11,297 bases of DNA from contig DFKU01000039.1 of the NCBI GenBank assembly GCA_002373615.1, forward strand, positions 1-11,297. Reading direction: 5' to 3'. A program made the position numbers and the translations under genes. Source of the stretch: Alphaproteobacteria bacterium UBA3637. Lineage in GTDB: Bacteria; Pseudomonadota; Alphaproteobacteria; CAAHEQ01; UBA3637. Positions 1 through 7,027 of the stretch are shown in pieces (the stretch's first letter is position 1; every line of letters begins with the position of its first letter). The notes below the pieces were generated by a model. The model did not search any database. It was not told where the DNA came from and was given only the letters and a program-made list of their open reading frames with translations.

Positions 1-1823
1 TAAAGGACATTGATGGGTTGGATTGGCCCGAAAAGACCAAGAAGATTCAAAAGAATTGGATTGGCAAATCCCATGGTTCACTCATTACTTTTGATATTGA
101 TAATGGGATGAAGTTGGAAGCATTTACCACACGTGCAGATACTTTATATGGTTTAAGCTATGTGGTCATTGCACCGGAACATCCTGCCGTGCCAGAGCTC
201 ACAAAGCCTGAACAAAAAGAAGCGGTTGAAAAATATGTTGCCGATAGTGCCAAATTGAAAGAAATTGATCGTATGTCAGAATCCCGTGAACGCACCGGTG
301 TCTTTACTGGGTCTTATGCCATCAATCCTGTGGATGGGCGCAAAGTCCCCGTATGGGTAGCTGATTATGTGATTGCGACTTATGGCACTGGCTTTGTGAT
401 GGCAGTGCCGGCGCATGATGAACGCGACTATGACTTTGCTACAAAATATAATTTACCGATTACACGCGTGATTGTGGATAAAGATGGAAAAGAACAACCG
501 CTTCCTTTCTGTGAACATGGGAAGCTGATCAACTCTGCCGAATTTTCAGGGATGACTACTGAAGAAGCCATTCCTGCCATTGTGGGTAAATTGGAAAAAG
601 ATGGCAAAGGGAAACTCACCACTATGTTCCGTTTACGCGATTGGTTGATTTCACGTCAACGGTATTGGGGAGCCCCGATTCCCATCATTCATTGTCCGCA
701 TTGTGGTGCTGTGGCGGTCCCTGAATCAGACTTACCCGTCAGATTACCCGAAAATGTGGAATTCCGTCCCGATGGCGAATCACCCTTGAAACGCTGCGCA
801 GAATTTATGCACACAAAATGCCCAAAATGTGGGGCTGATGCGGAGCGTGATCCGGATACTATGGATACCTTTGTGGATTCCAGTTGGTATTTCCTGCGCT
901 ATCCTGATAATAAAAATGATAAGGAAGCCTTTAATAAAGAGAAGATCAATAAAATGTTGCCGGTGGATAAGTATGTGGGTGGGCAAGAACACGCGACCAT
1001 GCACCTGCTCTATGCGCGCTTTTTCACAAAGGCTTTACGCGACATGGGGTATTTGGATTTTGATGAGCCCTTTTTATCACTGGTGCATCAAGGGATGATT
1101 TTGGGCCCTGATGGTCAAAAGATGAGTAAATCAAAAGGAAACACCATCAATCCGGATGACAGCATTTCCAAATTCGGATCGGATGTGTTCCGTATGTTCT
1201 TGGAGTTTGCTTTTGCCTATACTGATGGAGGCCCTTGGAATGAAAACGGGGTGGAATCTATGGCGCGCTTTGTGAAGCGGGTGGAAGCTTTAGTGGATAA
1301 AACCTTGGCTCTGTCTGAAGGTACTAAAGAAATGGCAACTTCCGAAAAGAAATTGGATTTTGTGCGCAATACGACCATTGGCGCTGTGACGCATGATTTG
1401 GATTTGATGCAATTCAATACTTCTATCGCCCGTTTAATGGAATACTTGAATGCCTTGAATGACTATATGACAGGCACTGTCAACAAAGAATTTTTGTTTG
1501 ACTGCGTGAAAACTTTTGTCGTATTGCTCAGTCCTTTTGCCCCGCATTTAAGCGAAGAATTGTGGGAAAAGATGGGTCAGCCCTACTCCATTTTTAATCA
1601 AGAATGGCCAAAAGTGAATGAGGCCGCTTTGGTGCAAGACACCATGAAGATTGTCATTCAAACGAATGGCAAACTGCGCGGGACTTTTGAGGTTAATAAA
1701 TCCACCGATAAGGATACCATTATCGCCACCGCCAAAGAGCAAATCAAAGATTTCTTGGCCGATAAAACGGTTATCAAAGAAATTTATGTGCCGGGCCGGT
1801 TGGTGAATTTAGTGATAAAATAA
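1..1823 (+). CDS. leuS: Leucyl-tRNA synthetase, C-terminal part (5' end outside window)
   Basis: Class I synthetase that charges tRNA-Leu with leucine in the cytoplasm. The reading frame is open from base 3 and reads KDIDGLDWPEK before any possible start, so the true start and the HIGH-type ATP-binding motif lie upstream of the window. What remains matches the bacterial LeuRS order: NWIGKSHG; the CP1 editing domain, with the threonine-rich TTRADTLYG and the GTGFVMAVPAHDERD segment that holds the conserved editing aspartate; two CxxC pairs at 693-704 and 819-830 (zinc-binding insertion); DTMDTFVDSSWYFLRY; the KMSKS loop at 1119-1133; the anticodon-binding helical domain; and the C-terminal domain ending in VPGRLVNLVIK. 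About 600 residues are visible, against roughly 860 for the whole enzyme, and nothing is broken. It converges on the glycosyltransferase gene and shares a terminator hairpin with it. Identification is very secure. Confidence 0.97.
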   Translation, partial: KDIDGLDWPEKTKKIQKNWIGKSHGSLITFDIDNGMKLEAFTTRADTLYGLSYVVIAPEHPAVPELTKPEQKEAVEKYVADSAKLKEIDRMSESRERTGVFTGSYAINPVDGRKVPVWVADYVIATYGTGFVMAVPAHDERDYDFATKYNLPITRVIVDKDGKEQPLPFCEHGKLINSAEFSGMTTEEAIPAIVGKLEKDGKGKLTTMFRLRDWLISRQRYWGAPIPIIHCPHCGAVAVPESDLPVRLPENVEFRPDGESPLKRCAEFMHTKCPKCGADAERDPDTMDTFVDSSWYFLRYPDNKNDKEAFNKEKINKMLPVDKYVGGQEHATMHLLYARFFTKALRDMGYLDFDEPFLSLVHQGMILGPDGQKMSKSKGNTINPDDSISKFGSDVFRMFLEFAFAYTDGGPWNENGVESMARFVKRVEALVDKTLALSEGTKEMATSEKKLDFVRNTTIGAVTHDLDLMQFNTSIARLMEYLNALNDYMTGTVNKEFLFDCVKTFVVLLSPFAPHLSEELWEKMGQPYSIFNQEWPKVNEAALVQDTMKIVIQTNGKLRGTFEVNKSTDKDTIIATAKEQIKDFLADKTVIKEIYVPGRLVNLVIK

Positions 1824-1839
1824 CCGTCACAATAAAAAG

Positions 1840-1873
1840 TCAGTGTTTAAAGATTTTAAACGCTGATTTTTTT
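1840..1873 (+). terminator. Rho-independent terminator of leuS, probably bidirectional
   Basis: A 12-pair stem (1840-1851 with 1855-1866, one G-U pair, three-base loop) is followed by seven T at 1867-1873. Read on the minus strand the same hairpin is followed by a short T run (complement of 1834-1838), so it can also stop the converging glycosyltransferase transcript that ends at 1887. Confidence 0.85.
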
Positions 1874-1886
1874 GTGCAAATAAATT

Positions 1887-3788
1887 TTACAGGTTTTTCA
1901 AGTGAAAGAACCTGTTATAGCGGCGCAAGTATTCCTTGATACTATATTTGTATGGTCCGGGCTTGACAGTAACTGTTTCCACAGGCATATTTTGTTTTCC
2001 CTTTTTTAATTGTTCGTAGATGGCGGTCAGCATATCTTCCACCTTTATTGTATTGGAACAACAATAGGGGTGTTCATTGACGCATGGATCACAATTTTTA
2101 TCACATTTTCCTGTTTGGGACAAAAAACAAGGGCGTGTAGGATGAACATTGATATTGGCGATATAATTTACCATATAATCAGGTTCAGAGCTGGAATAGG
2201 CAATCACCGCAGGGCAATCCACCGCCCTAGACATGTGCATGAGTGAGCCGATTTGTCCCACGAATACATCAGAATTGTATAGGATGCCCGCTGTTTCACG
2301 TAAACTGGTGGTGCCATTTGTGTTTTTATCAACCCCTGTCAATGTTGTATCTTCAGGGGCGCCCACTTGCACTAAATATAAATCAGGATCTTGTTTTAAA
2401 CGATTCACCAATTCTTGATAATGGGGCCACTGTTTACGGGCAGAAACGGCCGTACTCATGATGGCAACTTGTTTTTTATTTATGGGAGCGAACCGCCCAA
2501 AGGCCTTTTCTTGATCTGTTAAATATAATTTGGGTTTTAGTTCAATTTTTCCAGATAGTCCCAACCTTTTAGCCATCTGAGCAATAGCGGGTTGTTTTGG
2601 ATAGGTGAAGAAATATTTTTCTGGATTATCGGGATATGGCCAAGAATTCCAATAAGTTGAAAATAACAATTGAAATCCCATTTTTTCTAATTTTTTAATA
2701 TCCGTTGGATTCAATGTTTCGGGGGAATCATACACAATATCTGTGGCCACCACATCTGGATTATTTTCAAAAAGTTCAGGATGTTTATGCCCAACCAATA
2801 CTTTGTGACCCAATTTTTCAGCCATTTCATGGGCAATAGCGGAAAAAATCAAGGCATCCCCAATACCAAATAAAGGAATTATGATTTCATTATATCCTTG
2901 CTTTTTATATTCCAAAAAAGGATCCAATCGATGGGGATATTCGTTAAATTTTTTGGCAATTTGTTCTGCCAAAAGGGGGTGCATATCACGTAATAAACCA
3001 TTTATGTATTTAATGGGCATAGATGCATGATCAACCATCTTTTGAATTTGTTGTTCTGTAATTCCTTGAAATCCCAAAAAAATACGTGAAATTGTTTCTT
3101 TCATTTCCTTTTTAAACAATTCATTAATCTTATCTTGCTCATCCAGATTTTGTACTTCTGGTTCACCAAAACAACGTACAGTCAGCAGATTTTTGGTATA
3201 CTCAACTGCTTTTTTACCTGACAGGAAAAGGGATATAAAATAATCATATTGCCCAGCATAATCAACCCCTGTATAAAAATTGGCGGTTGCCGAAGCAAAA
3301 TCCAAGCGTGCCACCAATGAATCAAAAGCAAAAGGTACTGCACGGAAAAATTGTTCTAAATTAACTTTGTGCTCAAAACGTTGCCCTGTTTTATTCATCG
3401 ACCAACAAGTGGCATATGAAAACAAGGCTTCATTTTCATCCATTTGTTCAATGACTGTTTTCACCATATCTGGGGAATTTAAAAAAGAATCAGCTTGAAC
3501 AAATTGGACAAAGTCCCCTTCGGCCAAATACAACCCCCAATTCATTGCAGCATACTTCCAATTGGAACCATTTGGTACAAAAACTTTTTCAATCTGAATT
3601 TTATATTTTTGGGCTAACTGATTCAAAAATAGTGACGTTTCTTCATCTGATGAAGCATCAACAACTATATGGGAAATATTAGAGTAAGTCTGCTTAGCAA
3701 CAGAATCCAATAATTGAACAAAAAACTTATCTAAGCCATTTTTAGCCAAATCCTTTACTGGAGTAATAATAACGTACTTTTTATCCAT
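1887..3788 (-). CDS. Two-domain glycosyltransferase (GT2-like N-terminus, GT9/heptosyltransferase-like C-terminus)
   Basis: A 633-residue protein with two glycosyltransferase-type domains, probably acting on a cell-surface polysaccharide or LPS at the cytoplasmic face. Residues 1-210 look like a GT-A family 2 domain: VIITPVKD, HIVVDASSDEETS, then AMNWGLYLAEGDFVQF and QADS at 98-101, where family members usually have an Asp-rich metal site. Residues 300-595 look like GT9: PLFGIGDALIF with the catalytic-type Asp311, ARKQWPHYQELV with Lys452, GQIGSLMHMSRAV with His518, then a Cys-rich tail (C554, C562, C566, C569, C576, C577). The basic C-terminus ends in RRYNRFF. ATG at 3788 is chosen over an in-frame start 16 codons upstream because AGGAG (3797-3801) sits 8 bases before it. 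The gene stands alone, is visibly AT-richer than leuS and has no other glycan gene beside it. Sugar donor and acceptor cannot be told from the sequence. Confidence 0.85.
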   Translation of the reverse strand: MDKKYVIITPVKDLAKNGLDKFFVQLLDSVAKQTYSNISHIVVDASSDEETSLFLNQLAQKYKIQIEKVFVPNGSNWKYAAMNWGLYLAEGDFVQFVQADSFLNSPDMVKTVIEQMDENEALFSYATCWSMNKTGQRFEHKVNLEQFFRAVPFAFDSLVARLDFASATANFYTGVDYAGQYDYFISLFLSGKKAVEYTKNLLTVRCFGEPEVQNLDEQDKINELFKKEMKETISRIFLGFQGITEQQIQKMVDHASMPIKYINGLLRDMHPLLAEQIAKKFNEYPHRLDPFLEYKKQGYNEIIIPLFGIGDALIFSAIAHEMAEKLGHKVLVGHKHPELFENNPDVVATDIVYDSPETLNPTDIKKLEKMGFQLLFSTYWNSWPYPDNPEKYFFTYPKQPAIAQMAKRLGLSGKIELKPKLYLTDQEKAFGRFAPINKKQVAIMSTAVSARKQWPHYQELVNRLKQDPDLYLVQVGAPEDTTLTGVDKNTNGTTSLRETAGILYNSDVFVGQIGSLMHMSRAVDCPAVIAYSSSEPDYMVNYIANINVHPTRPCFLSQTGKCDKNCDPCVNEHPYCCSNTIKVEDMLTAIYEQLKKGKQNMPVETVTVKPGPYKYSIKEYLRRYNRFFHLKNL

Positions 3789-3817
3789 CCTCAATTCTCC
3801 TTTTTCTTTTAGTGTGG

Positions 3818-3846
3818 AGAATAACAAAAAACACAAAAAAAGTCAA
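3818..3846 (-). promoter_or_regulatory. Sigma70-type promoter of the glycosyltransferase gene
   Basis: On the minus strand TTGACT (3841-3846) and TATTCT (3818-3823) are separated by exactly 17 bases. Transcription would start near 3811, giving a leader of about 22 bases that contains the AGGAG ribosome site. Confidence 0.75.
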
Positions 3847-3895
3847 CTTGTTAAGTAGAAAAAGGGAATTAAACAAATAATTTTTTATTTTTTTC

Positions 3896-3924
3896 TTGAC
3901 TATTGATAAAAAATAGGGTAAATA
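3896..3924 (+). promoter_or_regulatory. Probable promoter of tRNA-Cys
   Basis: TTGACT at 3896-3901, a 17-base spacer, then a weak -10 TAAATA at 3919-3924. The start would fall about 10 bases before the mature tRNA end. The -35 is good and the -10 is poor. Confidence 0.5.
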
Positions 3925-3941
3925 TATGCCTATCTTTTGAT

Positions 3942-4016
3942 GGCCGGTTGGCAGAATGGCTTATGCAGAGGACTGCAAATCCTTTTATATCGGTTCGATT
4001 CCGGTACCGGCCTCCA
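3942..4016 (+). tRNA. tRNA-Cys (anticodon GCA)
   Basis: A full cloverleaf: acceptor GGCCGGT/ACCGGCC (3942-3948 with 4006-4012), anticodon stem GAGGA/TCCTT around loop CTGCAAA with anticodon GCA at 3975-3977, a normal TTCGATT T-loop, discriminator U and an encoded CCA at 4014-4016. It lies 61 bases upstream of tRNA-Asn. Confidence 0.96.
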
Positions 4017-4037
4017 AAGAAATAATAAAAAAAGTTC

Positions 4038-4066
4038 TTGCAATTTCGAATTTTTTTTGTTATAAT
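4038..4066 (+). promoter_or_regulatory. Promoter of tRNA-Asn
   Basis: TTGCAA (4038-4043), a 17-base spacer, then a perfect -10 TATAAT (4061-4066); the start is predicted near 4073, a few bases before the tRNA. It overlaps the weak AT hairpin and T8 run (4031-4058) that may end the tRNA-Cys transcript. This may also be the only promoter for the three genes at 4205-5722. Confidence 0.75.
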
Positions 4067-4076
4067 TGCCACTGTT

Positions 4077-4151
4077 TCCAGCGTAGCTCAGTGGTAGAGC
4101 AATCGGCTGTTAACCGATTGGTCGTAGGTTCGAGCCCTACCGCTGGAGCCA
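4077..4151 (+). tRNA. tRNA-Asn (anticodon GTT)
   Basis: Cloverleaf with acceptor TCCAGCG/CGCTGGA, anticodon stem ATCGG/CCGAT, anticodon GTT at 4109-4111, T-loop TTCGAGC, discriminator G and an encoded CCA at 4149-4151. Confidence 0.96.
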
Positions 4152-4154
4152 ATT

Positions 4155-4191
4155 AAAAAAGGGGAGTCAAAAAAACTTCCCCCTTTTTTTT
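4155..4191 (+). terminator. Terminator-like hairpin between tRNA-Asn and the next gene
   Basis: An A-run plus GGGGAGT pairs, with a small bulge, to ACTTCCCC and a run of eight T (4184-4191). It is a strong intrinsic terminator by sequence. The Shine-Dalgarno AGGAG of the following gene begins at 4192, directly after the T run, so the hairpin lies inside the leader of any mRNA started at the tRNA-Asn promoter. Confidence 0.8.
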
Positions 4192-4204
4192 AGGAGAAGC
4201 AATT

Positions 4205-4756
4205 ATGGGCACAATAAGAATCAAAAAACAAAAATCCACTTTACAACTATTTAAGGATGCAGAAAGTTCTTACGATAATACTATTGAAAAATTTTTATCT
4301 TTTGTAGATTCAGAACCTGTCCTTTCAAATGAAAATAAATTAGCTATAGTTTCTGCTTTATTTGCACCACAATGGCTTGAAAAAGCAAGCTATAATGAAA
4401 TTCGGATTGGTTTAGTACGTGCTTGCTGGGAAAAAATGTGTCAGTATCCAAAGAACAATGTGGTCGTTCGACAGGCTATTAACGATTTGGCTCAGTTTGC
4501 TTTTTATGCGCAAAGCAACAATGATCTTCCAAAACTGACAAAACTGGGCGACATTATATATAAATTAACAGCGAATCAACCTATTTGCGAACCTATACAA
4601 GCACAATTTATGTTGCGCCAGTCTTCGTGGGGACCAGATAAAGCTGTAGGCTTAGTTTTAGCTAAGCCTGGGCAATGGCAAAAAATGAACAAAATAAGTA
4701 AAGAACAAAAAGACCGTTTATATTATTTAGTAGATCACAAAAGAATTTGGAGGTAA
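4205..4756 (+). CDS. Uncharacterised protein, first gene of a three-gene cluster
   Basis: A 183-residue soluble protein that I do not recognise. It has no signal peptide, membrane segment or known motif; the sequence looks mainly helical and charged with a basic N-terminus (IRIKKQK). Residues 69-102 (GLVRACWEKM...) align by eye with residues 71-104 of the third gene (GLLRSCLDKM...): identical residues include G, L, R, C, KM, P and AI, and an upstream SxxLS block also matches, so the two are probably paralogs. The start at 4205 is supported by AGGAG at 4192-4196. Its stop is one base before the second gene, whose ribosome site lies in its last codons. No promoter is visible between the tRNA-Asn terminator and the start, so expression probably depends on readthrough. 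It is AT-rich compared with accC or leuS. Confidence 0.75.
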   Translation: MGTIRIKKQKSTLQLFKDAESSYDNTIEKFLSFVDSEPVLSNENKLAIVSALFAPQWLEKASYNEIRIGLVRACWEKMCQYPKNNVVVRQAINDLAQFAFYAQSNNDLPKLTKLGDIIYKLTANQPICEPIQAQFMLRQSSWGPDKAVGLVLAKPGQWQKMNKISKEQKDRLYYLVDHKRIWR

Positions 4757-4757
4757 A

Positions 4758-5216
4758 ATGAACCAACTATCACGTGGACAAATTATTGAAAATAATATTC
4801 GTTTTAATAAGGCATTAAATACTTTTAAGTACTTTTCCACCAAGTGGAATGAAAATGCCAAACAAGTATTGGTTTTGCAATTAGTTAAAGGCATTAGAGA
4901 AGCAAAATTTGGGGATAAGAAAGTGGCTGAAGATTACCTGATGAGTGCTTTATCTGAACGTTTTTATAATGATAAAGATGATCAACTTTACTGGGGTCTT
5001 AAAGGGCAACAGTATCTTGGGGAAGCCATCCAAGATTTCGTTCCGGTTGCCATATTATGCCAACCAACACACATGCGCCAAATCCATCAATTTTGCCAAG
5101 AATTATATCCAGCTGAACTTGCCTATTGGCCAAAGGATACATTTACTAATCCCAAGAAGAAGGAGCCCTTAGCCCAACTTTATTCCATTTTTACGCAACG
5201 CCATAAGGAAATGTAA
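4758..5216 (+). CDS. Uncharacterised protein, second gene of the cluster
   Basis: A 152-residue soluble protein of unknown function, rich in Gln, Lys and aromatic residues, with no signal peptide, membrane helix or motif I can name. A strong GGAGG at 4748-4752, inside the last codons of the first gene, sets the ATG at 4758. The stop TAATG shares one base with the start of the third gene, so the three are almost certainly translated as a coupled set. Its N-terminal helix pattern (FNKALNTFKYF...) is faintly like that of the third gene (FAQALLTLQNF...), but by eye this is too weak to claim homology. The coupling argues that the products are needed together, perhaps as a complex. Confidence 0.75.
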   Translation: MNQLSRGQIIENNIRFNKALNTFKYFSTKWNENAKQVLVLQLVKGIREAKFGDKKVAEDYLMSALSERFYNDKDDQLYWGLKGQQYLGEAIQDFVPVAILCQPTHMRQIHQFCQELYPAELAYWPKDTFTNPKKKEPLAQLYSIFTQRHKEM

Positions 5217-5722
5217 TGAGTTATAAAGATAAAATATTAAAAAAAAGATTGTTTGCTCAGGCATTGTTGACATTGCAAAATTTTGCTTTATCAAGTCCTG
5301 AATTAAGTTCAGAAAAAAGACAAGACATTATCAGAGCCATTTATATTGGCGGAAGTTTATCACGAAATAACAAGTGTAAAAAAACTCAAACTTACTATCA
5401 CTTAAATTATCAATACACCTCTTTAGGATTGCTGCGTTCATGCTTAGATAAAATGATTTCACATCCGGAAAAAGCAAAAGAAGTAAAGAAAGCTATTTGC
5501 ACAATTTCAGCTCTATCGGCTTGGGCCAGCAGTTATCCCAATTTAGTTGAGTATTATCTTAAAAATTTTTGTACTACAATAGCCCCTGAGGGCTTTTCAA
5601 AAGGAATATTCAGCCCTAGAACAAAAATTATTGATGGTTGTTTTAGACATTATATAGGACCTGCAGAAGATTTGGTTTTACTGTCTGGAAACAAATTTTA
5701 CAAAAAATACCAATCAAGGTAA
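5216..5722 (+). CDS. Uncharacterised protein, third gene of the cluster, paralog of the first
   Basis: A 168-residue, strongly basic soluble protein of unknown function. Residues 71-104 resemble residues 69-102 of the first gene, with an additional match in the preceding helix (SPELSSEKRQDIIRAI against EPVLSNENKLAIVSAL). The C-terminus differs. Its start overlaps the preceding stop in TAATG, with AAGGA a few bases upstream. No terminator follows before the tRNA-Val promoter at 5732, so the cluster transcript could run into tRNA-Val. The whole cluster sits between tRNA-Asn and tRNA-Val, a typical place for acquired genes, but no integrase or transposase is visible. Confidence 0.75.
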   Translation: MSYKDKILKKRLFAQALLTLQNFALSSPELSSEKRQDIIRAIYIGGSLSRNNKCKKTQTYYHLNYQYTSLGLLRSCLDKMISHPEKAKEVKKAICTISALSAWASSYPNLVEYYLKNFCTTIAPEGFSKGIFSPRTKIIDGCFRHYIGPAEDLVLLSGNKFYKKYQSR

Positions 5723-5731
5723 AAATTCTGC

Positions 5732-5760
5732 TTGACAATCAGAAAAATTTCAGTTAGAAT
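5732..5760 (+). promoter_or_regulatory. Promoter of tRNA-Val
   Basis: A consensus -35 TTGACA (5732-5737), a 17-base spacer and a -10 TAGAAT (5755-5760), with the start expected near 5767, about nine bases before the tRNA. Confidence 0.8.
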
Positions 5761-5775
5761 ATGGGAATTGAACTT

Positions 5776-5850
5776 GGGTGCGTAGCTCAGCGGGAGAGCA
5801 TTACCTTCACACGGTAGGGGTCACAGGTTCAATCCCTGTCGCACCCACCA
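5776..5850 (+). tRNA. tRNA-Val (anticodon CAC)
   Basis: Acceptor GGGTGCG/CGCACCC, D-stem GCTC/GAGC, anticodon stem TTACC/GGTAG with loop TTCACAC and anticodon CAC at 5808-5810, T-loop TTCAATC, discriminator A and an encoded CCA at 5848-5850. It reads GUG codons. Confidence 0.95.
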
Positions 5851-5860
5851 TTTATGATAC

Positions 5861-5889
5861 AACCCCTTGATTTATAGGGTGTTTTTTTT
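5861..5889 (+). terminator. Terminator of tRNA-Val
   Basis: AACCCC pairs with GGG(T)GTT across an A/T-rich loop (one bulged T), followed by a run of eight T at 5882-5889. The stem is short but well placed 10 bases after the tRNA. Confidence 0.65.
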
Positions 5890-5926
5890 ATGTCCATTTG
5901 ACAGATTTTTACTTGGCCACAGGGGT

Positions 5927-5948
5927 GGGACACAACACTGGGACACAA
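5927..5948 (+). repeat. Tandem direct repeat GGGACACAA x2
   Basis: GGGACACAA occurs at 5927-5935 and again at 5940-5948, a period of 13 bases, about 75 bases after tRNA-Val. Short directly repeated sites near a tRNA can be protein-binding sites, but no partner is visible. Confidence 0.5.
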
Positions 5949-6054
5949 ACGACATAAAGACAGATGATTTTTGTGGCTATTTTGAAGCATTTTCTGGCTA
6001 CTAAAAAACATATTCATCAAAGGTGTCCATCAGGCACTTTTCGCCACTTGCATT

Positions 6055-6327
6055 TCAAATATCTTCAACATTTTTTATATATTCTTTATCAATCAATAAG
6101 AAAGAAAGTTGAATTAAATATTTTGTTTTTAGAACTTGTTCTTTACTTGTGCCTTTAAGGTTCTGTTTCATTTGAGCATAGCGTTTGTAAAACTTTTCCC
6201 AATGAGTTGCCGCCATAGATTTGTGTATTCGCTCATCGGTCTTCATGGCATCAGCGGAATGCGATACCGCCACACCACAAAATATGGGATGCACCAAGAA
6301 CAGCCCCCGTTTTAGATCTTGAAACAA
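6055..6327 (-). pseudogene. Doubtful reading frame, possible gene remnant
   Basis: A 90-codon minus-strand frame that opens only with TTG at 6327. An in-frame stop lies five codons upstream, and no ribosome site is visible. The interior reads like real protein (DAMKTDERIHKSMAATHWEK, KFYKRYAQMKQNLKG, then a Lys-rich stretch), which is why it is listed. Its first residues come from the edge of the GC-rich patch at 6330-6400, suggesting that an older gene was cut or overwritten there. I do not recognise a family. It may be a decayed remnant or simply an open frame of no meaning. Confidence 0.25.
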
Positions 6328-6329
6328 AT

Positions 6330-6400
6330 TGTTCGCTTGCGCTCATCCCCTGCGGGACCGCCAGAAGGCGTCGCCTATCGGCTCAGTTTGTCATCTCCAC
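6330..6400. repeat. GC-rich palindromic patch, possible dispersed repeat
   Basis: A GC-rich island in AT-rich surroundings containing GGCGTCGCC (6368-6376) and a CTGCGGGACCGCCAG-type hairpin (6351-6365). It directly precedes the queH promoter. The composition and small palindromes suggest a dispersed intergenic repeat, but no second copy lies in this window. Confidence 0.35.
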
Positions 6401-6406
6401 TATGAC

Positions 6407-6435
6407 TTGACTTATTTATAAAAATGTATTAATAT
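6407..6435 (+). promoter_or_regulatory. Promoter of queH
   Basis: TTGACT (6407-6412), a 17-base spacer and TAATAT (6430-6435). The start would be near 6442, leaving only about 12 bases of leader, so the GGAG at 6440-6443 would lie at the very 5' end of the mRNA. Confidence 0.65.
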
Positions 6436-6453
6436 TTCTGGAGATTTTTCAAG

Positions 6454-6990
6454 ATGACAAAAGAGAGTCTTTTATTAGTTTCGTGTTGTGCACCCTGCTC
6501 TGTTGGGGTTATTTCTGACTTAAAGAAGCAAGGGGTAAATTTCACTGTTTTATTTTATAATCCCAACATTCAACCGGAATCAGAATATATTCGTCGTCGT
6601 GATGAAAATAAACGTATTTGTAATGACTTAAATGTTCCTTTTAAAGAATTAGAATATAATCCAAAGGTTTGGAAAAAGGCCACGCAAGGCTTGGAAAACG
6701 AACCCGAAAAAGGCCGACGCTGTGATGTGTGTTTTCACTTAAGGTTAAAGCGCGCTTGTGAATATGCCAAAGAAAACGGTTTTTCACGCGTGAGCTCGGT
6801 CTTGGGGATTTCCAGATGGAAAGATTTTGACCAGGTATGTCGTGCTGGAAAGCAGGCAGAAGCTGAAACCGGGATTCCCTATGATTGCACAAACTGGCGG
6901 AAAAACGGAGGCTTAGAAAGGTCTGAACGTTTAGCAAAAGAAATGAAGCTGTACCGCCAATCATACTGCGGATGCAAGCCCCAAAAATAA
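6454..6990 (+). CDS. queH: Epoxyqueuosine reductase QueH
   Basis: Carries out the last step of queuosine synthesis, reducing epoxyqueuosine to queuosine at position 34 of GUN-anticodon tRNAs in the cytoplasm; it is the non-orthologous replacement of QueG (family formerly DUF208). The 178 residues carry the family pattern: SCCAPCSVG at 10-18, FYNPNIQPESEY at 34-45, NEPEKGRRCDVCFHLRL at 82-98 and LYRQSYCGC at 166-174. The cysteines at 11, 12, 90 and 93, with those of YCGC, are the ones expected to bind the iron-sulfur cluster and metal. Length and motif order are normal for QueH and nothing is missing. It has its own promoter at 6407-6435 and no queuosine gene beside it. This genome also encodes tRNA-Asn(GTT) at 4077, one of the tRNAs modified by the pathway. 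Confidence 0.93.
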   Translation: MTKESLLLVSCCAPCSVGVISDLKKQGVNFTVLFYNPNIQPESEYIRRRDENKRICNDLNVPFKELEYNPKVWKKATQGLENEPEKGRRCDVCFHLRLKRACEYAKENGFSRVSSVLGISRWKDFDQVCRAGKQAEAETGIPYDCTNWRKNGGLERSERLAKEMKLYRQSYCGCKPQK

Positions 6991-6993
6991 GTA

Positions 6994-7022
6994 TTAACAT
7001 TTTAATTTTCGTTTGTTAGGAT
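6994..7022 (+). promoter_or_regulatory. Candidate promoter of a small RNA
   Basis: TTAACA (6994-6999), a 17-base spacer and TAGGAT (7017-7022), beginning four bases after the queH stop. The predicted start, near 7029, falls on the first base or two of a 12-pair hairpin. No protein gene follows for 600 bases. Confidence 0.5.
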
Positions 7023-7027
7023 GAAAG

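Larger units (their letters stand above)
5890..6406. other. Gene-poor stretch between tRNA-Val and queH
   Basis: About 500 bases without a confident gene. They hold a 9-base direct repeat (5927-5948), one doubtful minus-strand reading frame (6055-6327) and a GC-rich patch near 6330-6400 with several small palindromes. No phage or transposase domain was recognised in any frame. Confidence 0.6.

Noticed and set aside
18..20. TTG at 18 as the start of leuS
   Set aside because: The frame is open and matches LeuRS upstream to base 3; the gene runs in from outside the window.
6641..7000. 119-codon minus-strand frame opposite queH
   Set aside because: It is a shadow of queH with no ribosome site or family resemblance.
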